Shown here: one piece after another, positions 29,401-40,853 of the stretch
Layout: every line of letters begins with the position of its first letter
Numbering within the stretch: position 1 is the first letter of the stretch
Assembly: GCA_943735955.1 (NCBI GenBank)
Contig: OX030958.1
Span: 11,539,362 to 11,603,361, forward strand
Length of the DNA: 64,000 bases
Reading direction: 5' to 3'
Source of the DNA: Piscicola geometra
Lineage: Eukaryota; Annelida; Clitellata; Hirudinida; Piscicolidae
Translations under genes and position numbers: made by a program
The notes under the pieces: model-generated
What the model was told of the DNA's origin: nothing
Seen by the model: only the letters and a program-made list of their open reading frames with translations
Database searches by the model: none

Positions 29401-30920
29401 ACATTCTTTGTGAGCTAGTTACTCTAGCAAACAAGTTTTTCAACATTAGTTGGATCTAAAGAGACTCATTTCTTGCTAACTATGTGTCCTGTCAAGCTGA
29501 ATATACGTTCACATGGAACTGTACTTGCAGAAAATGACAAGTACTTACTTGCCAGTTTTGCAAGAGCCGGATATGCGTCTTCATGTTGTTGCCACCAAAC
29601 AAAAGGAAAACTCTCAAAGCCTATCTCAGATTCTTGTGTAAAGTGACAAATTACTTGAAACGCTATTGAAATTTTCAAGAATTTTTCTGTAGAAAATCTT
29701 CAAGAAATGAAAAGTTTTTGGTGAAATCCAATTTTTCCCATTCGTTTGATGACAGCAAATTAGTAATTTTTTTTGCTTGCTGACAATGTAACCAAAACAG
29801 CAAAAAACAGTTCAATTTGGATAAGTTTAAATGCGTTAAACTTTTTGTATACGTTAATTTTTTTTTCATGCGTTAATATATTTAACGAAGTTTAAATTTT
29901 TAACGGTCATTAATTGATTACGCTTTAATCGAAAGTTAACGTAGATTAAAGCACAGCTCTATTTATTACCATTACTTTATTATTTATTTATTACATTTAT
30001 AAGTTTCATTTATGTTCACATGTGATTGTTTTGAGACACATGTGTTATTGAATTGACAACTCTCCAACCAGGTGATCATCTTCGTCAAGTCGATCCAGCG
30101 TTGCATGGCCCTGTGTCAGCTGCTGGTCGAGCAGAACTTTCCAGCCATCGCCCTTCACAAGGCCATGTCACAAGATGACCGGTTTGTCTGTGGAAGGACA
30201 TTTGTATGCCATCTTTTATAATCTTTTATCTAATAACTTCAAATATCACACTTTACAATGCGGTACCCCCTCCCCTTACAGTCTGAGCCGCTACCAGCAG
30301 TTCAAGGACTTCCAGAGCAGGATCCTCGTCGCGACGAACCTCTTTGGCAGGGGCATGGACATCGAGAGGGTGAACATCGTCTTCAACTACGACATGCCTG
30401 AAGACTCTGACACCTACCTGCACAGGTTCCATACGGCATACATGCCATCTTACATTTACAGCAACTATCAATTCCCATAGATCTGTCTTAGTTTTATCTT
30501 CACTTTACACTACTATCTTCAATTTACAGCCAATATACTTTACACCACACACACACACACCACACACACACATACACCACACACACACACACCACACATA
30601 CACCACACACACACACACGCACCACACACCCACCCACCCACTGGCAGAGTGGCGAGGGCGGGCAGGTTCGGCACGAAGGGCTTGGCGATCACGTTTGTGT
30701 CTGACGAGACTGACGCCAAGGTGCTGAATGACGTGCAGGAGAGGTTCGAGGTGAACATCACTGAGCTGCCCGACGAGATCGACCACACTTCTTATAGTAA
30801 GGCATTCTCTTGCTTGCTGCAGCTATTGTCCTTTCAGTATTTATCTCAAAATTTAATATTTAAAAAAAAATTTCATATAAATTAATTAAAACTTATTATT
30901 TTTCAGTTGAAACCAATTGA
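26439..30920 (+). CDS. DDX39B: DEAD-box RNA helicase UAP56/DDX39B
   Basis: ATP-dependent RNA helicase of the TREX complex, needed for spliceosome assembly and mRNA export in the nucleus. Exons 26439-26637, 26750-27154, 27885-28003, 28971-29102, 30072-30181, 30282-30425, 30648-30796 and 30907-30920 join in phase to 423 aa (428 in human). Visible motifs: Q-motif region [10 protein letters not shown], Walker [22 protein letters not shown], the family-specific DECD in place of DEAD, SAT (FSATLGKE), [22 protein letters not shown] and RAGRFGTKG. The N-terminus is acidic ([12 protein letters not shown]), as in orthologues. The last exon has only the codons for a short tail ending ETN. The intron at 29103-30071 carries a hAT remnant and the one at 27155-27884 a tandem duplication. 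Very secure assignment. Confidence 0.97.
27230..27770. repeat. Tandem duplication of about 265 bp inside a helicase intron
   Basis: Two diverged copies (about 27230-27510 and 27515-27760) share ordered blocks: a ...ttatgtttaagttgcta segment, a tttaatg/ttttcaatg segment and a final gtagtgtttcctattctt-like segment. The intron probably grew by this duplication. Confidence 0.55.
29160..29961 (-). mobile_element. Internally deleted hAT transposon in a helicase intron
   Basis: Termini tagagctgt and acagctcta are inverted, and subterminal sequences (tgattaaaacttttaatcg and cgctttaatcgaaagttaac) are also related. Flanking 8-bp sequences ttcattac (29152-29159) and tttattac (29962-29969) match in 7 of 8 positions. 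The interior retains part of a hAT transposase on the minus strand. At 802 bp it is far shorter than an autonomous element. Confidence 0.85.
29466..29869 (-). pseudogene. hAT transposase C-terminal remnant
   Basis: Two neighbouring minus-strand frames (29675-29869 and 29466-29678) read a fragment ending in the hAT dimerisation region: [20 protein letters not shown] followed by [25 protein letters not shown] residues, the hallmark of the hAT C-terminal domain. The upstream catalytic regions are absent and the frames are broken, so this is a fossil, not an active gene. Confidence 0.8.
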
Positions 30921-30925
30921 AGAAG

Positions 30926-31415
30926 AAAAAGCAATGTGTTGAAAGTTTATTTAAAGTTTATGCATAGTTACTGTATCGGTTAAGTGCTTTTATACGTTAA
31001 TTGAATGATTTGTCCAGTCTTTTATGTCTCATGTTATAATTATTCAAGGTGAAAATTTAATAAATGATGGTAACTTTTCATCGTTACTTACAATGCCTTT
31101 GAAAGTGCATAAAGCATCCATATTTAAATGATACTTTAAAGTCTATAGTATAAAGGTTGCCAGATCGCTTGGCGACTCGACCGTAAATGGTGCTTTGGTT
31201 TCAATAACCATGAAAAAATTATTTTAAACTAATTTAAATTAGACAAAATATTTTTTTTATTATAAAAAACTATTATGAACTAAAGTTCGCTTTTAAATTC
31301 ATTTATTTCTTTTCTCAAGCTTGTTTAATGTTGAAATTTTATTGCTAAAATAATTTTAGTAAAATTAATTTAGAAATTTTATTGTTAAAATTTTTTTAGT
31401 AAATTTACTCCTACT
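30926..31415. other. Intergenic spacer helicase to EXOSC1
   Basis: AT-rich 0.5-kb spacer with AATAAA near 31058 as a possible helicase polyadenylation signal. No other feature seen. Confidence 0.5.
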
Positions 31416-33109
31416 ATGAAGGACTTTGTGATATCAGGTATTAATGTGTGAAAAAATTAAGTGATTTACAAAAATTTCATAGTTAACACATGGGTCTTAA
31501 CAAAATCACTATTTTTTTAAATAATAAAATGGTAAAACTACTGTAATCATTTGAAATTTAAACCATAATCAGGTCAACGATTATGTTCCTTCGAGGATAG
31601 CATGGTGGTGAAGGGTGCTGTGTACAGAGAAGGAGACTTTTTGTATGCGAGCATGCCTGGAGCGATGGTGATCAAAGAAGTTAAAGGTGAAAATGGTCAA
31701 ATTGTGGTAAGTAAATTTGTGTTAATGCATGAAGGTTATTTCATATTATTGCTATTGTTTGAAGTATTCACAAAAATTCTCAAACTTACATTTTGCATCA
31801 CTGATGTTCAGAAAGAGTTAGAAGTAGAAAATGAAAAAATGGGAGATTTTGTGCCCTATTTGGGAGCCTTAGTGACTGCCAAGGTGACAGCTTTTTTAAA
31901 ATTCAATTTTCAAATATCTAATTTTTTCATTTCCAGTTTATACATCCTATTTTTCCCCAATCTCTACATTTATTTTAAATCACAGATAACGAAGATGACA
32001 CAGAGGTATTGCAAGTGCAGAATCCTGATGATCAATGGCACTGTGGCCAGGGATGCCTTCAATGGAGTTTTGAGGTTAACTAGCAAGAGATGGTGATGAG
32101 CGAATAAATGGGTGGTTGTTATAATAAAATAATTAAATCTATTTTTTTAAAGTTACAATTTTATAAAATAAAATATGTACAGTTTTTTTATTTCCAGAAA
32201 AGAAGATGTCCGAGCCAAAGAAAAGCACAAAGTAATAACGCTATATTTTGCTGTCTCAACCCATTAAAAAAAATAATAAAATACAGTCCTTCAACTTGCA
32301 TATGAATTTCAGGTAGAACTGCCAAAGTGTTTCAAGCCAGGTGATGTCATTCTTGCCTCTGTGGTCAGTTCTTTGCTGGTCTATGCAATCAATCATTCAA
32401 AATCACCAGCATCGTAAGACAAAAATGTGTATAGCTCATCAGTTTTCCAATTTCCAAAAAAAGATAACGAAACCGAGAAGTCTACTAATTCTGCAACAAT
32501 TTTAAATTCGCGTCATAGGAAATTGTTTGAGAGCACAAAAATAAGGGAACAAAAATGCGCCCTATACATGGTATTTATCTTAGAAATGGTAATCACCACG
32601 AATTCATCAGCATTGTGAATTGAAACAAGAAGTGATAAATAGGAAAATTAAAAGAGGATATTTCATTCCTTCAAGATATCCACCAACGACCCCTTCTCGT
32701 ACATCCTGTCCACGGCAGAGAACAACCTCGGTGTGGTTCTTGCCACCAGTGATGCAGGTAATTGTGGTGCTCATGATGATATTTATTTGAATTTTGTAAT
32801 GCACTCGACATTTAAATTATTTAATATCTAATTTAAAGTGCTTTTGAATTTATTGAAATGCGCTATATAAATTTATTTGATTGATTGAATTTAATTATCT
32901 TTTAATTCTTCAATACACAGGGCAGTGTTTATAAAACACATACAACTCCACCATAGCATGACTCCAACCCACCATCATTAGTTACTCACACAATTCCGAC
33001 AGGAGCTCTGATGGTTCCGGTCAGCTGGACTGAGATGCAGTGTCCGCTGACGAACGCCAAGGAAAGCAGGAAAGTCGCCAAGATACAAGCGAGACACGTG
33101 GTCGCTTGA
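31416..33109 (+). CDS. EXOSC1: Exosome complex subunit CSL4 (EXOSC1)
   Basis: Cap subunit of the RNA exosome, the 3'-to-5' RNA processing and decay complex; it has an N-terminal domain, an S1 RNA-binding domain and a C-terminal zinc-ribbon-like domain. Exons 31416-31437, 31573-31706, 31812-31883, 31986-32074, 32198-32231, 32313-32363, 32676-32757 and 33003-33109 join in phase to 196 aa (195 in human). Landmarks are GQRLCSFED near the start, YLGALVTAKITKM and RYCKCRILMINGT in the S1 domain, RKEDVRAKEKHKVE, CFKPGDVILASV, YILSTAENNLGVV and the C-terminal MVPVSWTEMQCP. The C-terminal domain keeps only part of the Cys set expected of a zinc ribbon, as in other animal CSL4. The first exon is only 22 nt and rests on phase and fit. 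Confidence 0.95.
32838..32888 (+). mobile_element. Retroposon 3' tail
   Basis: The stretch gcttttgaatttattgaaat then gcgctatataaatttatttg ends in gattgattg. It is the same tail as at 55118-55168 and, inverted, at 25164-25212. It lies in the last intron of EXOSC1. Confidence 0.6.
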
Positions 33110-33117
33110 GGAGGAGA

Positions 33118-33440
33118 TTGTGCGCTTGCTTGCATGTGTGCTTGTTTGTGCGCTTGTTTGCATGTGTGCTTGTTTGTGCGCTTGTTTGCATGTGTGCTTG
33201 TTTGTGTGCTTGCTTGCATGTGTGCTTGCTTGCATGTGTGCTTGCTTGCATGTGTGCTTGCTTGCATGTGTGCTTGTTTGTGCGCTTGTTTGTGCGCTTG
33301 CTTGCATGTGCGCTTGCTTGCATGTGTGCTTGTTTGTGCGCTTGTTTGCATGTGCGCTTGTTTGTGTGCTTGCTTGCATGTGTGCTTGCATGTGTGCTTG
33401 TTTGCATGTGCGCTTGTTTGCATGTGTGCTTGCTTGTGGT
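33118..33440. repeat. TGCTTGCATGTG / CGCTTGTTTG minisatellite
   Basis: About 320 bp of alternating gcttgcatgtgt and gcttgtttgtgc units lie nine bases after the EXOSC1 stop, in the presumed 3' UTR. All six frames are open and Cys/Ala/Val or Thr/His/Lys-rich because the unit length is nearly a multiple of three; none is a gene. A GTGGTGGTTAGTT repeat follows to about 33530. Confidence 0.85.
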
Positions 33441-33571
33441 GGTTAGTTGTAGTGGTGGTTGCTTTTGGTGGTGATTAGTTGTAGTGTTGGTTAGTTGTGG
33501 TGGTGGTTAGTTGTGGTGGTGGTTACTAGCCTTGATGTTGTCACTGTCAAAGTTGACTCAATATAACGAAT

Positions 33572-34748
33572 ATGTTGGATTTTGGGGGTCTTTCAACTTG
33601 CGTAACTAAAAAGAAAAAAAAAGACAAATTTGTTGACTACAAAATCAAAAGTGCACTGAGTGCAAATGAATCAATATCTTCCTTTCTAACAACCACCTCA
33701 AGTGAACACAACATGAATCATTGTCAAGTCTCGCTATTCAGAACAGGATTTAAACGTTGTTTATTCATCGATTGAGCACCAGCTTGAGAGGTTTGCGTCT
33801 ATCTTAGCAGGTCCCCAGCATACTAACATCCTTGCCGCCTTGGAATGTTCTATTCATATATATGGTTGTATTATCGTACATTTATTTCAGTTTGTTTAGC
33901 GAAGTTCTATTTGCATATTTTGTTTTAACCACTAGTTTTGAATTTACTTTGATGTTTAGGTTATCGTGAAGATACAGAAAGATACAGCATGGACATTGAC
34001 GAGGTAATCGTACCCAGGAAGCCAGGCATGAAGTCTGAAAGTGTCACCGAAGACTGCAAACAAATTGAAACAAGAAATGAAAATGAAATGGAAGCTGTTA
34101 GTAGAGATAAGTGCTTTTCAAATGATGAAACTCACGCTGATGAGACTGAGAATGTAACAATTGCGCCTAAAGACAAAATAAGCTACAAATTCGAAAACAC
34201 TCTCTTAGAAGGAAACAATCTGAAAAGCCTAAGTGGACAACAGTCAGCTTTTAAACGCCCCCCATCATCAACGAACCAGCCTAGTCCTCCAATTCCACCC
34301 CGCCATACAACACTTTCAGCTGAGAATTCGAACCAGACTTTCCTAAAAAACGATTTCAAGTTCCTCCAAAACGGAACAAACCCTTCCACCAAACAACCAC
34401 AGGAGGGTACACAGAAGGTGATTTGAAAAAAATAAATTCTATTTTTTTCAATACGATACCATATTCATTGTAGTGATCTCAAATCTTTTTGTTTTTAGAA
34501 AAATATTTAATAAGTTTTCTCAAACTTTACTTTGAAACAATTTAAACAATTTTGAATCTTTAATAATAATAATAATAATAATAATATTAAGCTTTCCTCA
34601 TCCTTCCTTCCTCTCACAGTGTCTCATAAGCCGTCTGACTGCATCAGAACGATCCCGTCTGATGGACATGGCAACCGCCTACAGACACACTGCCAATATT
34701 CTCATAGCTTCTGCTGACGATTTGGAGAAAATGCTACGAGAAAGCTGA
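33572..34748 (+). CDS. Unrecognised 245-aa protein with SH3-ligand motif
   Basis: Three exons, 33572-33722, 33960-34417 and 34620-34748, join in phase from a Met after the EXOSC1 repeat to a TGA. No family was recognised. The N-terminal third has a basic KKKKKDK stretch. The middle is polar and acidic, probably disordered, with a proline motif PSPPIPPRH that fits a class II SH3 ligand (PxxPxR) and another basic-proline motif VPRKPGM. The final exon encodes a predicted amphipathic helix (ERSRLMDMATAYRHTANIL) that looks conserved in style. A Met at 33989 in exon 2 is an alternative start. AATAAA near 34842 follows. The gene ends 193 bp from the stop of the convergent metalloprotease gene. Confidence 0.6.
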
Positions 34749-34940
34749 ACCAATGGCACAAAGAACCAATGCCGATGAAATTATTTTCAAGACTTTTTCA
34801 ACATTTATTTTCATCGATTTCTAGCGGCGAATCTATTTAAAATAAAACTCCTACATACAAATTAAGTATTCTTTATTTTTCAATACATTCAAATAAGTTT
34901 AAAACCAATTTTGAATAGACAAAACCCATTTTTATCAAAA

Positions 34941-37900
34941 TCACATCTCGAATGGCTTGATGTCCTTGAGTTCTTCGTCAGCGCAGTTGTTGCAGCAAAA
35001 TGGACTGCATGCTTTTCCTTGACAGATGCTCAAGTGGTTCCCGTATTCACAGCCTGTATATAGCGTCATCAGTCATTACGAATCGAGTTTAGAGATTACA
35101 TTTTTTAAGCAAAATGAACAAGATGACTCCGTGAGGCTCTCATTTAAAACCTTTTCAGGTGAATGAGAAGCCACAATTTAACCTTTTCTCTCTGGCCTTC
35201 TGATCGCTTTGCACGAGTAACAACAATCGTTTCTGAAACTTTCACTGTAGCAATTCATGGCGACAGAGCGGCAGTGGTCTTCATCCTTGCATTCGGGAGC
35301 TGCAACAGAGTTGTTATTCTTTCAAGTGGTGGAAGTTTCATTTATAATGCTATTTCACTCACTCTCTTTGGCTCCATCAAAAGATCCGATGTCTGGAAGG
35401 AAAATTAAACCATGCAGTAAATTCTAAAAAGTAATCGAAGAGAGACATCCAAGACACGTACCTGCTTCCTTGTACAGCGTGTGGCAGGAGCTGCAACAGC
35501 GTGTGGCTATCTTCTCAAGACGGCAGATGCTCGGAGCCTGAAACACTCTCTTCTCACAACTCACATCCAAATCTCCGAACCTACAATCTTTAACTCCTGC
35601 GTTGCCAGTTCTTTGTGACTAGCCCATAACCATTTTAAAGTTGTGCAAATAAAAGCAATGAAAAACATATTGTCTCATTCCATCCACTATGTCATACTCC
35701 AATGCAAACGCTTCTCTACTACGACTCCTTCGTTCCTATAAAAACATTGGATCAGATTAGATTGACGGATCATCAACGGCACCTGCTCTAAGGAACTTGG
35801 GACAAGTTTCACAGCACCTCGATCTGACATCGACGTTGTAACAAAAGCCTGAGCTGGATGCACCGATGTCTGCACATGTGATCTTCTCCACATTCACCTC
35901 GAATGGGAGCTTGGAGTCCCCGTACAGACAGGTCTCTGCAGTGTTGAGAGTTTAAAAAAGGATTTCAAGTGAAGGAGTTGCTCTATTTAACATTTTAACA
36001 TTAATTCTCTCTACCCAGCCTAAAATTATTTATTGCTTTTTCACCTTTCTTACTTAATCTCTCTCCACCCTCTCTTCCCTTTTCTCTCCACCTTTATCGG
36101 CAGCCGGGGCATCGTCATCACGAACGCATTCTCCACTCAAGCACCACTTCTTGTTTCCACAATGGCTCCCATCAGCTGCTGTCTGCCTTCCCTTCCTCTC
36201 GCAGAGGCTTGTCGAGGGCTTGAAGCAGTTCATCTCTTCGCATGGGTTCCCTCCCTGGGTGGGTGGGTGAATAGGGAAAAAGGGGTGAAGAGTGGTGTGC
36301 AGTGGTGTTTAGTGGTGTGCAGTGCAGGGGTATGCAGTAGAAGAGCGTTTTTTAGATTGGCTTAGAGTTTTTGAGTCGTTAAAATAGCAAAAAAAATATA
36401 TATTTAATTAAAATTTAAAACCATTCTGGAATCCCCTGAAAGCACCACAATCACCCACAAGCACCACCACTAACTCCACAAAAGTAGGATCCTGGTCCGA
36501 AGATCAGCACACACTGATGATCCAGCGTCAGTGTTTGTCCCAGCAGCCCATCCTCCCTGTGTAGGTCCTCCTCGCCCCTCTTCTCATTCACCAAGCAATT
36601 GTTGCTATCACTGTGTCAGAGTGCGTAAACAATGCTTCAAACTGCTTCCTTTCCAACTTAACGATAGAAAACTTCATTTTAACCCTCTACTGCATAAATA
36701 AAAATGTATTTTTCAATGGAAAGTTGAATAAATTGGTCTAGGGTTGAAAAAATATTTTCATACAAGTTTTTCCCCAATAAAGGTTGAAAATTATAATAAA
36801 TCATTGATGCCAATCGGCTTCTGCATTCACTACATCACCAATCAAAAGCATACAATTAGTGTTGCCAATTGGCTTCCAAGTGCAGTAAAGGGTTACAAAA
36901 AACTCTCAAAAAGGCAAACTTGTCTAGGAAGTCAAAGAAGATGATGAAGTAAGCGATGGAACATGGTGAGAACTTGAAGTTGTTCGCCACGCTGTCTTCG
37001 TTGAAGGCGTGCAAATTAGCGGACATGATGAACTTGTCGTCGGAGGTGCAGTGGTTCACCCAATAGTCGTCGTGGTGAGCGCCTAGCCTGGTCGTGGTGG
37101 CGAGATGAAAAAGTTGTAAAGACAGTTTTTACAACTTCTCCCATTACGATTTATTGCGTCTTTGATAAAATATTTTTTTATAAAATATTTTTTATTTATT
37201 TTAATAAATCCAAAACTGGTTTTCTTACAAAATACTTTTCAAAATCTAAAGAAGCAGAGGGTTCAAGGGCGTATAATATTAAGGACTGACAGGTGTCCGA
37301 TTTCATGAGTGGTGGTGGAGATGAGTTCGTGTTGGCTGGCGTCGCTGATGATGGCGATGGAGCGCTTGCTGCAAACGCCCCTCGTGAAGGCAACGCCCAG
37401 GACGTCCCCCAAGTCGACACTGATCATTTTTTGAAAATTGTCGCGCAAATGATGAATGAGAGGTTTATTTTAATAAAAATTGACGAATTGCATGTTATTA
37501 TTTGCATATTAATGAACTAATATATTCTTGAAGGAGTGAATGGAAAGTGAATATTTGAATAAATAATTTTTAATGTTCGTGAAATCTTACTTTCCGAAAG
37601 AAACCACCACGTCAGGCTTCACGGCGTGCTCCGAAACAGGTCTTTTAGACCACCACTTAACCAGTCTGTCCAGGGCGTCATTGTCGTTGATGGCAAAGCG
37701 AGCAGACGAGTGTTTGTGATCGGCATCCGTGTAAATGGAGGCGTTCTTAGGGTTTGTGATTTGTCTTTAAGTCATTTTTAAAAATCTTTATTATAAAAAT
37801 AAATCACGAATTCATTGCTAGAATTTAGTACAGACTGCAAGATTGAAGTTAATAATAGCGATTGTGCGAGTACAGATAAAGCTAACGGTGTCAATGAAGA

Positions 37901-39222
37901 GTTTGCTCAGATGAACGGAGAGTGAGAAGTCAGGCCTGTTGATTCGTCTGTAGTTACTGTTCACCTGGGGTACATTTTGACGTTTTTTTGCGTTTTTCGT
38001 AATTTTTCGTAGTTGTTATTCAGCCCAGAAAGCAAAAACAGGTTATGATCTGAATGAAAATTTATCTTGAAAACAAAAAAACAAACCCCGTGGATAACAT
38101 GACTGTAAAAGTTTTTTATTGCTTTCAGTGTTTTTTCTTTATCACCTTCCTTCAACTCTAACCACCTAGTGAAGCAGTTAAGTCAATAATTTCTACGAAG
38201 CCCCACCGATTACTGCACCCTTCCCACTCCACCATCATCAACATCACGGCCTTTCTAGCTACTCACTTCTTGTAAACGGTGTAGTCGATGTGCACCCAGA
38301 GTTCTATCGTCAGAGCCCTGAAACGGTCGTCCAAAATGACCGAGTCGCTGTAGGAGTCACCGCCTGCAATTTAAAGCACACAAATGAATCTTGAAAATAA
38401 AAAAATTTAACGATTTTTAATGCTTCGCTAGAAACTATAATGGGATTTTTAAAGACATTTAAATTATTTTATATTAATTGTGTTTAACAACTAACCCATG
38501 TGGTCAAGTCTGAGTGCAGTGAGGAAGTAAGCCTCATTTTCAATGTAAAACGCTTCCATCCTCATTTTTGTACTGAACCTTTTTATTGTCGATTGAGGAT
38601 AGAGCAGGTAGAAGTAGCGGTTGTTGTAGAAAGTTGCGTCCTGTTGGTTCGGACATAATGGCGTTCTTCAATAAGTCAATCAATCAAATATAGATTTTTC
38701 TATAAAGTCACCAAACAATGTCTTGTGCTATGGTGATTGCAACAGCTGGGCTTACCCAAAGTCAAACCACTCACGTATATGAACTTTTCTCCGTCTCTTA
38801 TGACTGTCATCTTGCCCATGTAGAATTCTTCGATGTAGAGGGCTTTGTTGGCGCTCTTAGATTCATTTTTTACATTGTACAAGAGATGAATGTTTTTCGA
38901 TTTGATATAGACCGAGAACCTATTTGGAATGACTTCGCCATAGGCTTCTAACGGGGTAACTTCGATTGTGTTCTGGTCATTTGAAGGGTCTGAAGAGTCT
39001 GACAAGGGTAAAAAGTTAAGTGAAGAAATTGAAAAGTCTGATTGGAATCAATTCTAGTGTTTTAAAATATTTAAGATTTCTTGCAACTTATAGTCTCATT
39101 TTTCAGACAAATATTCAAGAATTTCTCAGTTTTTATAATTAATCAGCTCTACCTTCAATTTGCCCCAAAGCAAGGTGCAGCCCTAGCGAGCACACCAAAA
39201 TAGCAGATAACATTTTATTCAT
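34941..39222 (-). CDS. Secreted ADAMTS-like metalloprotease without TSP1 repeats
   Basis: Secreted zinc endopeptidase of the M12B (adamalysin/ADAMTS) family. Exons 39153-39222, 38775-38998, 38496-38640, 38267-38363, 37887-37956, 37591-37745, 37291-37419, 36920-37087, 36475-36610, 36092-36254, 35783-35935, 35565-35596, 35462-35537, 35363-35392, 35183-35299 and 34941-35053 join in phase to 625 aa. Residues 1-20 are a signal peptide (MLSAILVCSLGLHLALG). A short prodomain (about 25-165) follows, then the catalytic domain with HEIGHLLGAHHD (about 292-303) and the Met-turn FIMSAN. Next come an ADAMTS disintegrin-like region (LDHQCVLIFGPGSYFC) and Cys-rich region (DGSHCGNKKWCLSGECV). No thrombospondin repeat is present; instead the C-terminus has repeated Cys modules (CYNVDVRSRCCETC, CRLEKIATRCCSSC, CYSESFRNDCCYSC, ACSPFCCNNC). 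No furin-type site was seen in the prodomain. Substrate unknown. Confidence 0.88.
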
Positions 39223-39780
39223 GACTAATGACGATTTCAGTTTAAAAAACTGTTTTATAAGAAAAAAATTTCTTTTTTGATTATAGTTTTGTCATTTTCA
39301 ATCAATTGATGGTAATGAAGGGCTAGGCCTATTAGGCATTTGCACGCTTTAGAATTGATTGGAGAGAGCCTCATGGTTTGAGAAAATAATTTAACTGTTT
39401 GAAAGATGTTTCTGAATTTATTATGACCTCTGAAATAATAACATCTTTGTTTCATTCAAAGAAGATATTTATTTTGTGAAAAAGCGTTCCTAAATTTGAT
39501 GAAAGAACATATATGTATAGAAATTTATTTGATTGATTGAAAAAGACTCTTAATTATTGAAGACCATTTAATCAACTAGCAAGTATGTAAAATAACCATA
39601 TACCTATAGTAATATATATGAAAATAACATATTGACTCATTGAAATTAAATATTTTAGTAATTTAAATACTATTTTTTAAATTCATTTATAATTTTTCAT
39701 GTATATTTTTAGTTGTAAAAAAGTGAGATGTGCAAAATTTTAAAACTTGAATTCACTTTTAAATCCTCGAAGATTAAACG
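39223..39780. other. Intergenic DNA upstream of the metalloprotease
   Basis: AT-rich region that should contain the metalloprotease promoter at its left end. A partial retroposon tail (tatagaaatttatttgattg) lies at about 39516-39538. Nothing else supported. Confidence 0.5.
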
Positions 39781-39791
39781 GGAATCCTGCC

Positions 39792-40708
39792 GGTTTACTT
39801 TGGAAAGCGTACTCATAATTTATGCAAATGAGATTAACGATTAATAAAAACAAATTTCCAATGTTTAAATAGCTGTATGGTAATAAAACGGCGTTGCTAA
39901 CAGGCAAAAGAAAATACTTTAAATTAATAAGATTTTTTTTCATATTAGTTTAGTTTAGAGAATTAAGAACCACGCAGATCTTTTGACTTCTATAATATTA
40001 CTAGTAAAACATTTTGCTGATGACTTTATTGCTCTGACCAAAATTATAAAGCTAAAACTTTTTATTAAACAATTTAGCATAATATTTCTGAATTTTTATA
40101 ATATTTTTTAGTTAAATAAAGTGGTTTCATATATTTTTTAGGATTACGATGGACTCGGTAATTGTTTATGTATATAAATAGGAATATCAATTTGAATAAT
40201 TTTAATGTGAACAGATTTGACATTATGAATAAAATTATTATTAATTACTTTAAAAAGTATTCATAAAAGAAGTAAAGAAGCCTTCTTTATTGTTTACGAT
40301 ATATCTCGCCTCAGATAGTTTGCCGAAATATATACCAGATTTGACATTACTGAGTAAAATTATTATTAATTACTCAAAAAATTATTCGTAAAAGAAGTAA
40401 AGAAGCCTAATTTATTGTTCATTTTACGATATATCTCGCCTCAGATAGTTTGCCGAAATATATATCGTGAACTATCATATAACTTTAACAAAATATGTAT
40501 AAAAAAAAAAGTAAAAGAAGTCTCAGTTATTGTTCATTTTACGATATACCTCGCCTCGGATAGTTTGCCGAAATCTAAAATAATATGGCCGCTTTTTGTT
40601 CTTGTTAGAAACCAACAATCAGCTGATTCAAGAAATAAATAAACATTGCCATCAGCTGTTTTTATATTGCTCTGTCTATGCTTCCGAGTACGCTTTCCAT
40701 AGTATCCC
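39792..40708. mobile_element. Non-autonomous DNA transposon, 9-bp target duplication
   Basis: Exact flanking repeats aatcctgcc (39783-39791 and 40709-40717) border inverted ends: ggtttactttggaaagcgta at the left, gggatactatggaaagcgta on the other strand at the right. Inside, a unit of roughly 125 bp is repeated about three times (40213-40575), each copy containing gatatatctcgcctcagata or a near variant. No transposase remains. Much of its interior is related, in opposite orientation, to the element at 52543-54055. GG termini with 8-9-bp duplications resemble Merlin elements; that assignment is tentative. Confidence 0.75.
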
Positions 40709-40853
40709 AATCCTGCCCACGTGCAGCAGTTTCTATTTGACTTTATTTTCATTTTAGGACTTGCTTAATTTAACTATAAAAAAATTCCAGTCTATTTATG
40801 ATATAACATTAGCATCTATTTTGATACTATTGTCTATACTTAATATTATCATA

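Noticed and set aside
32978..33478. Overlapping long Cys/Ala- and Thr/His-rich frames in all phases
   Set aside because: They follow the periodic TGCTTGCATGTG repeat after the EXOSC1 stop; being open in many frames at once is typical of repeats.
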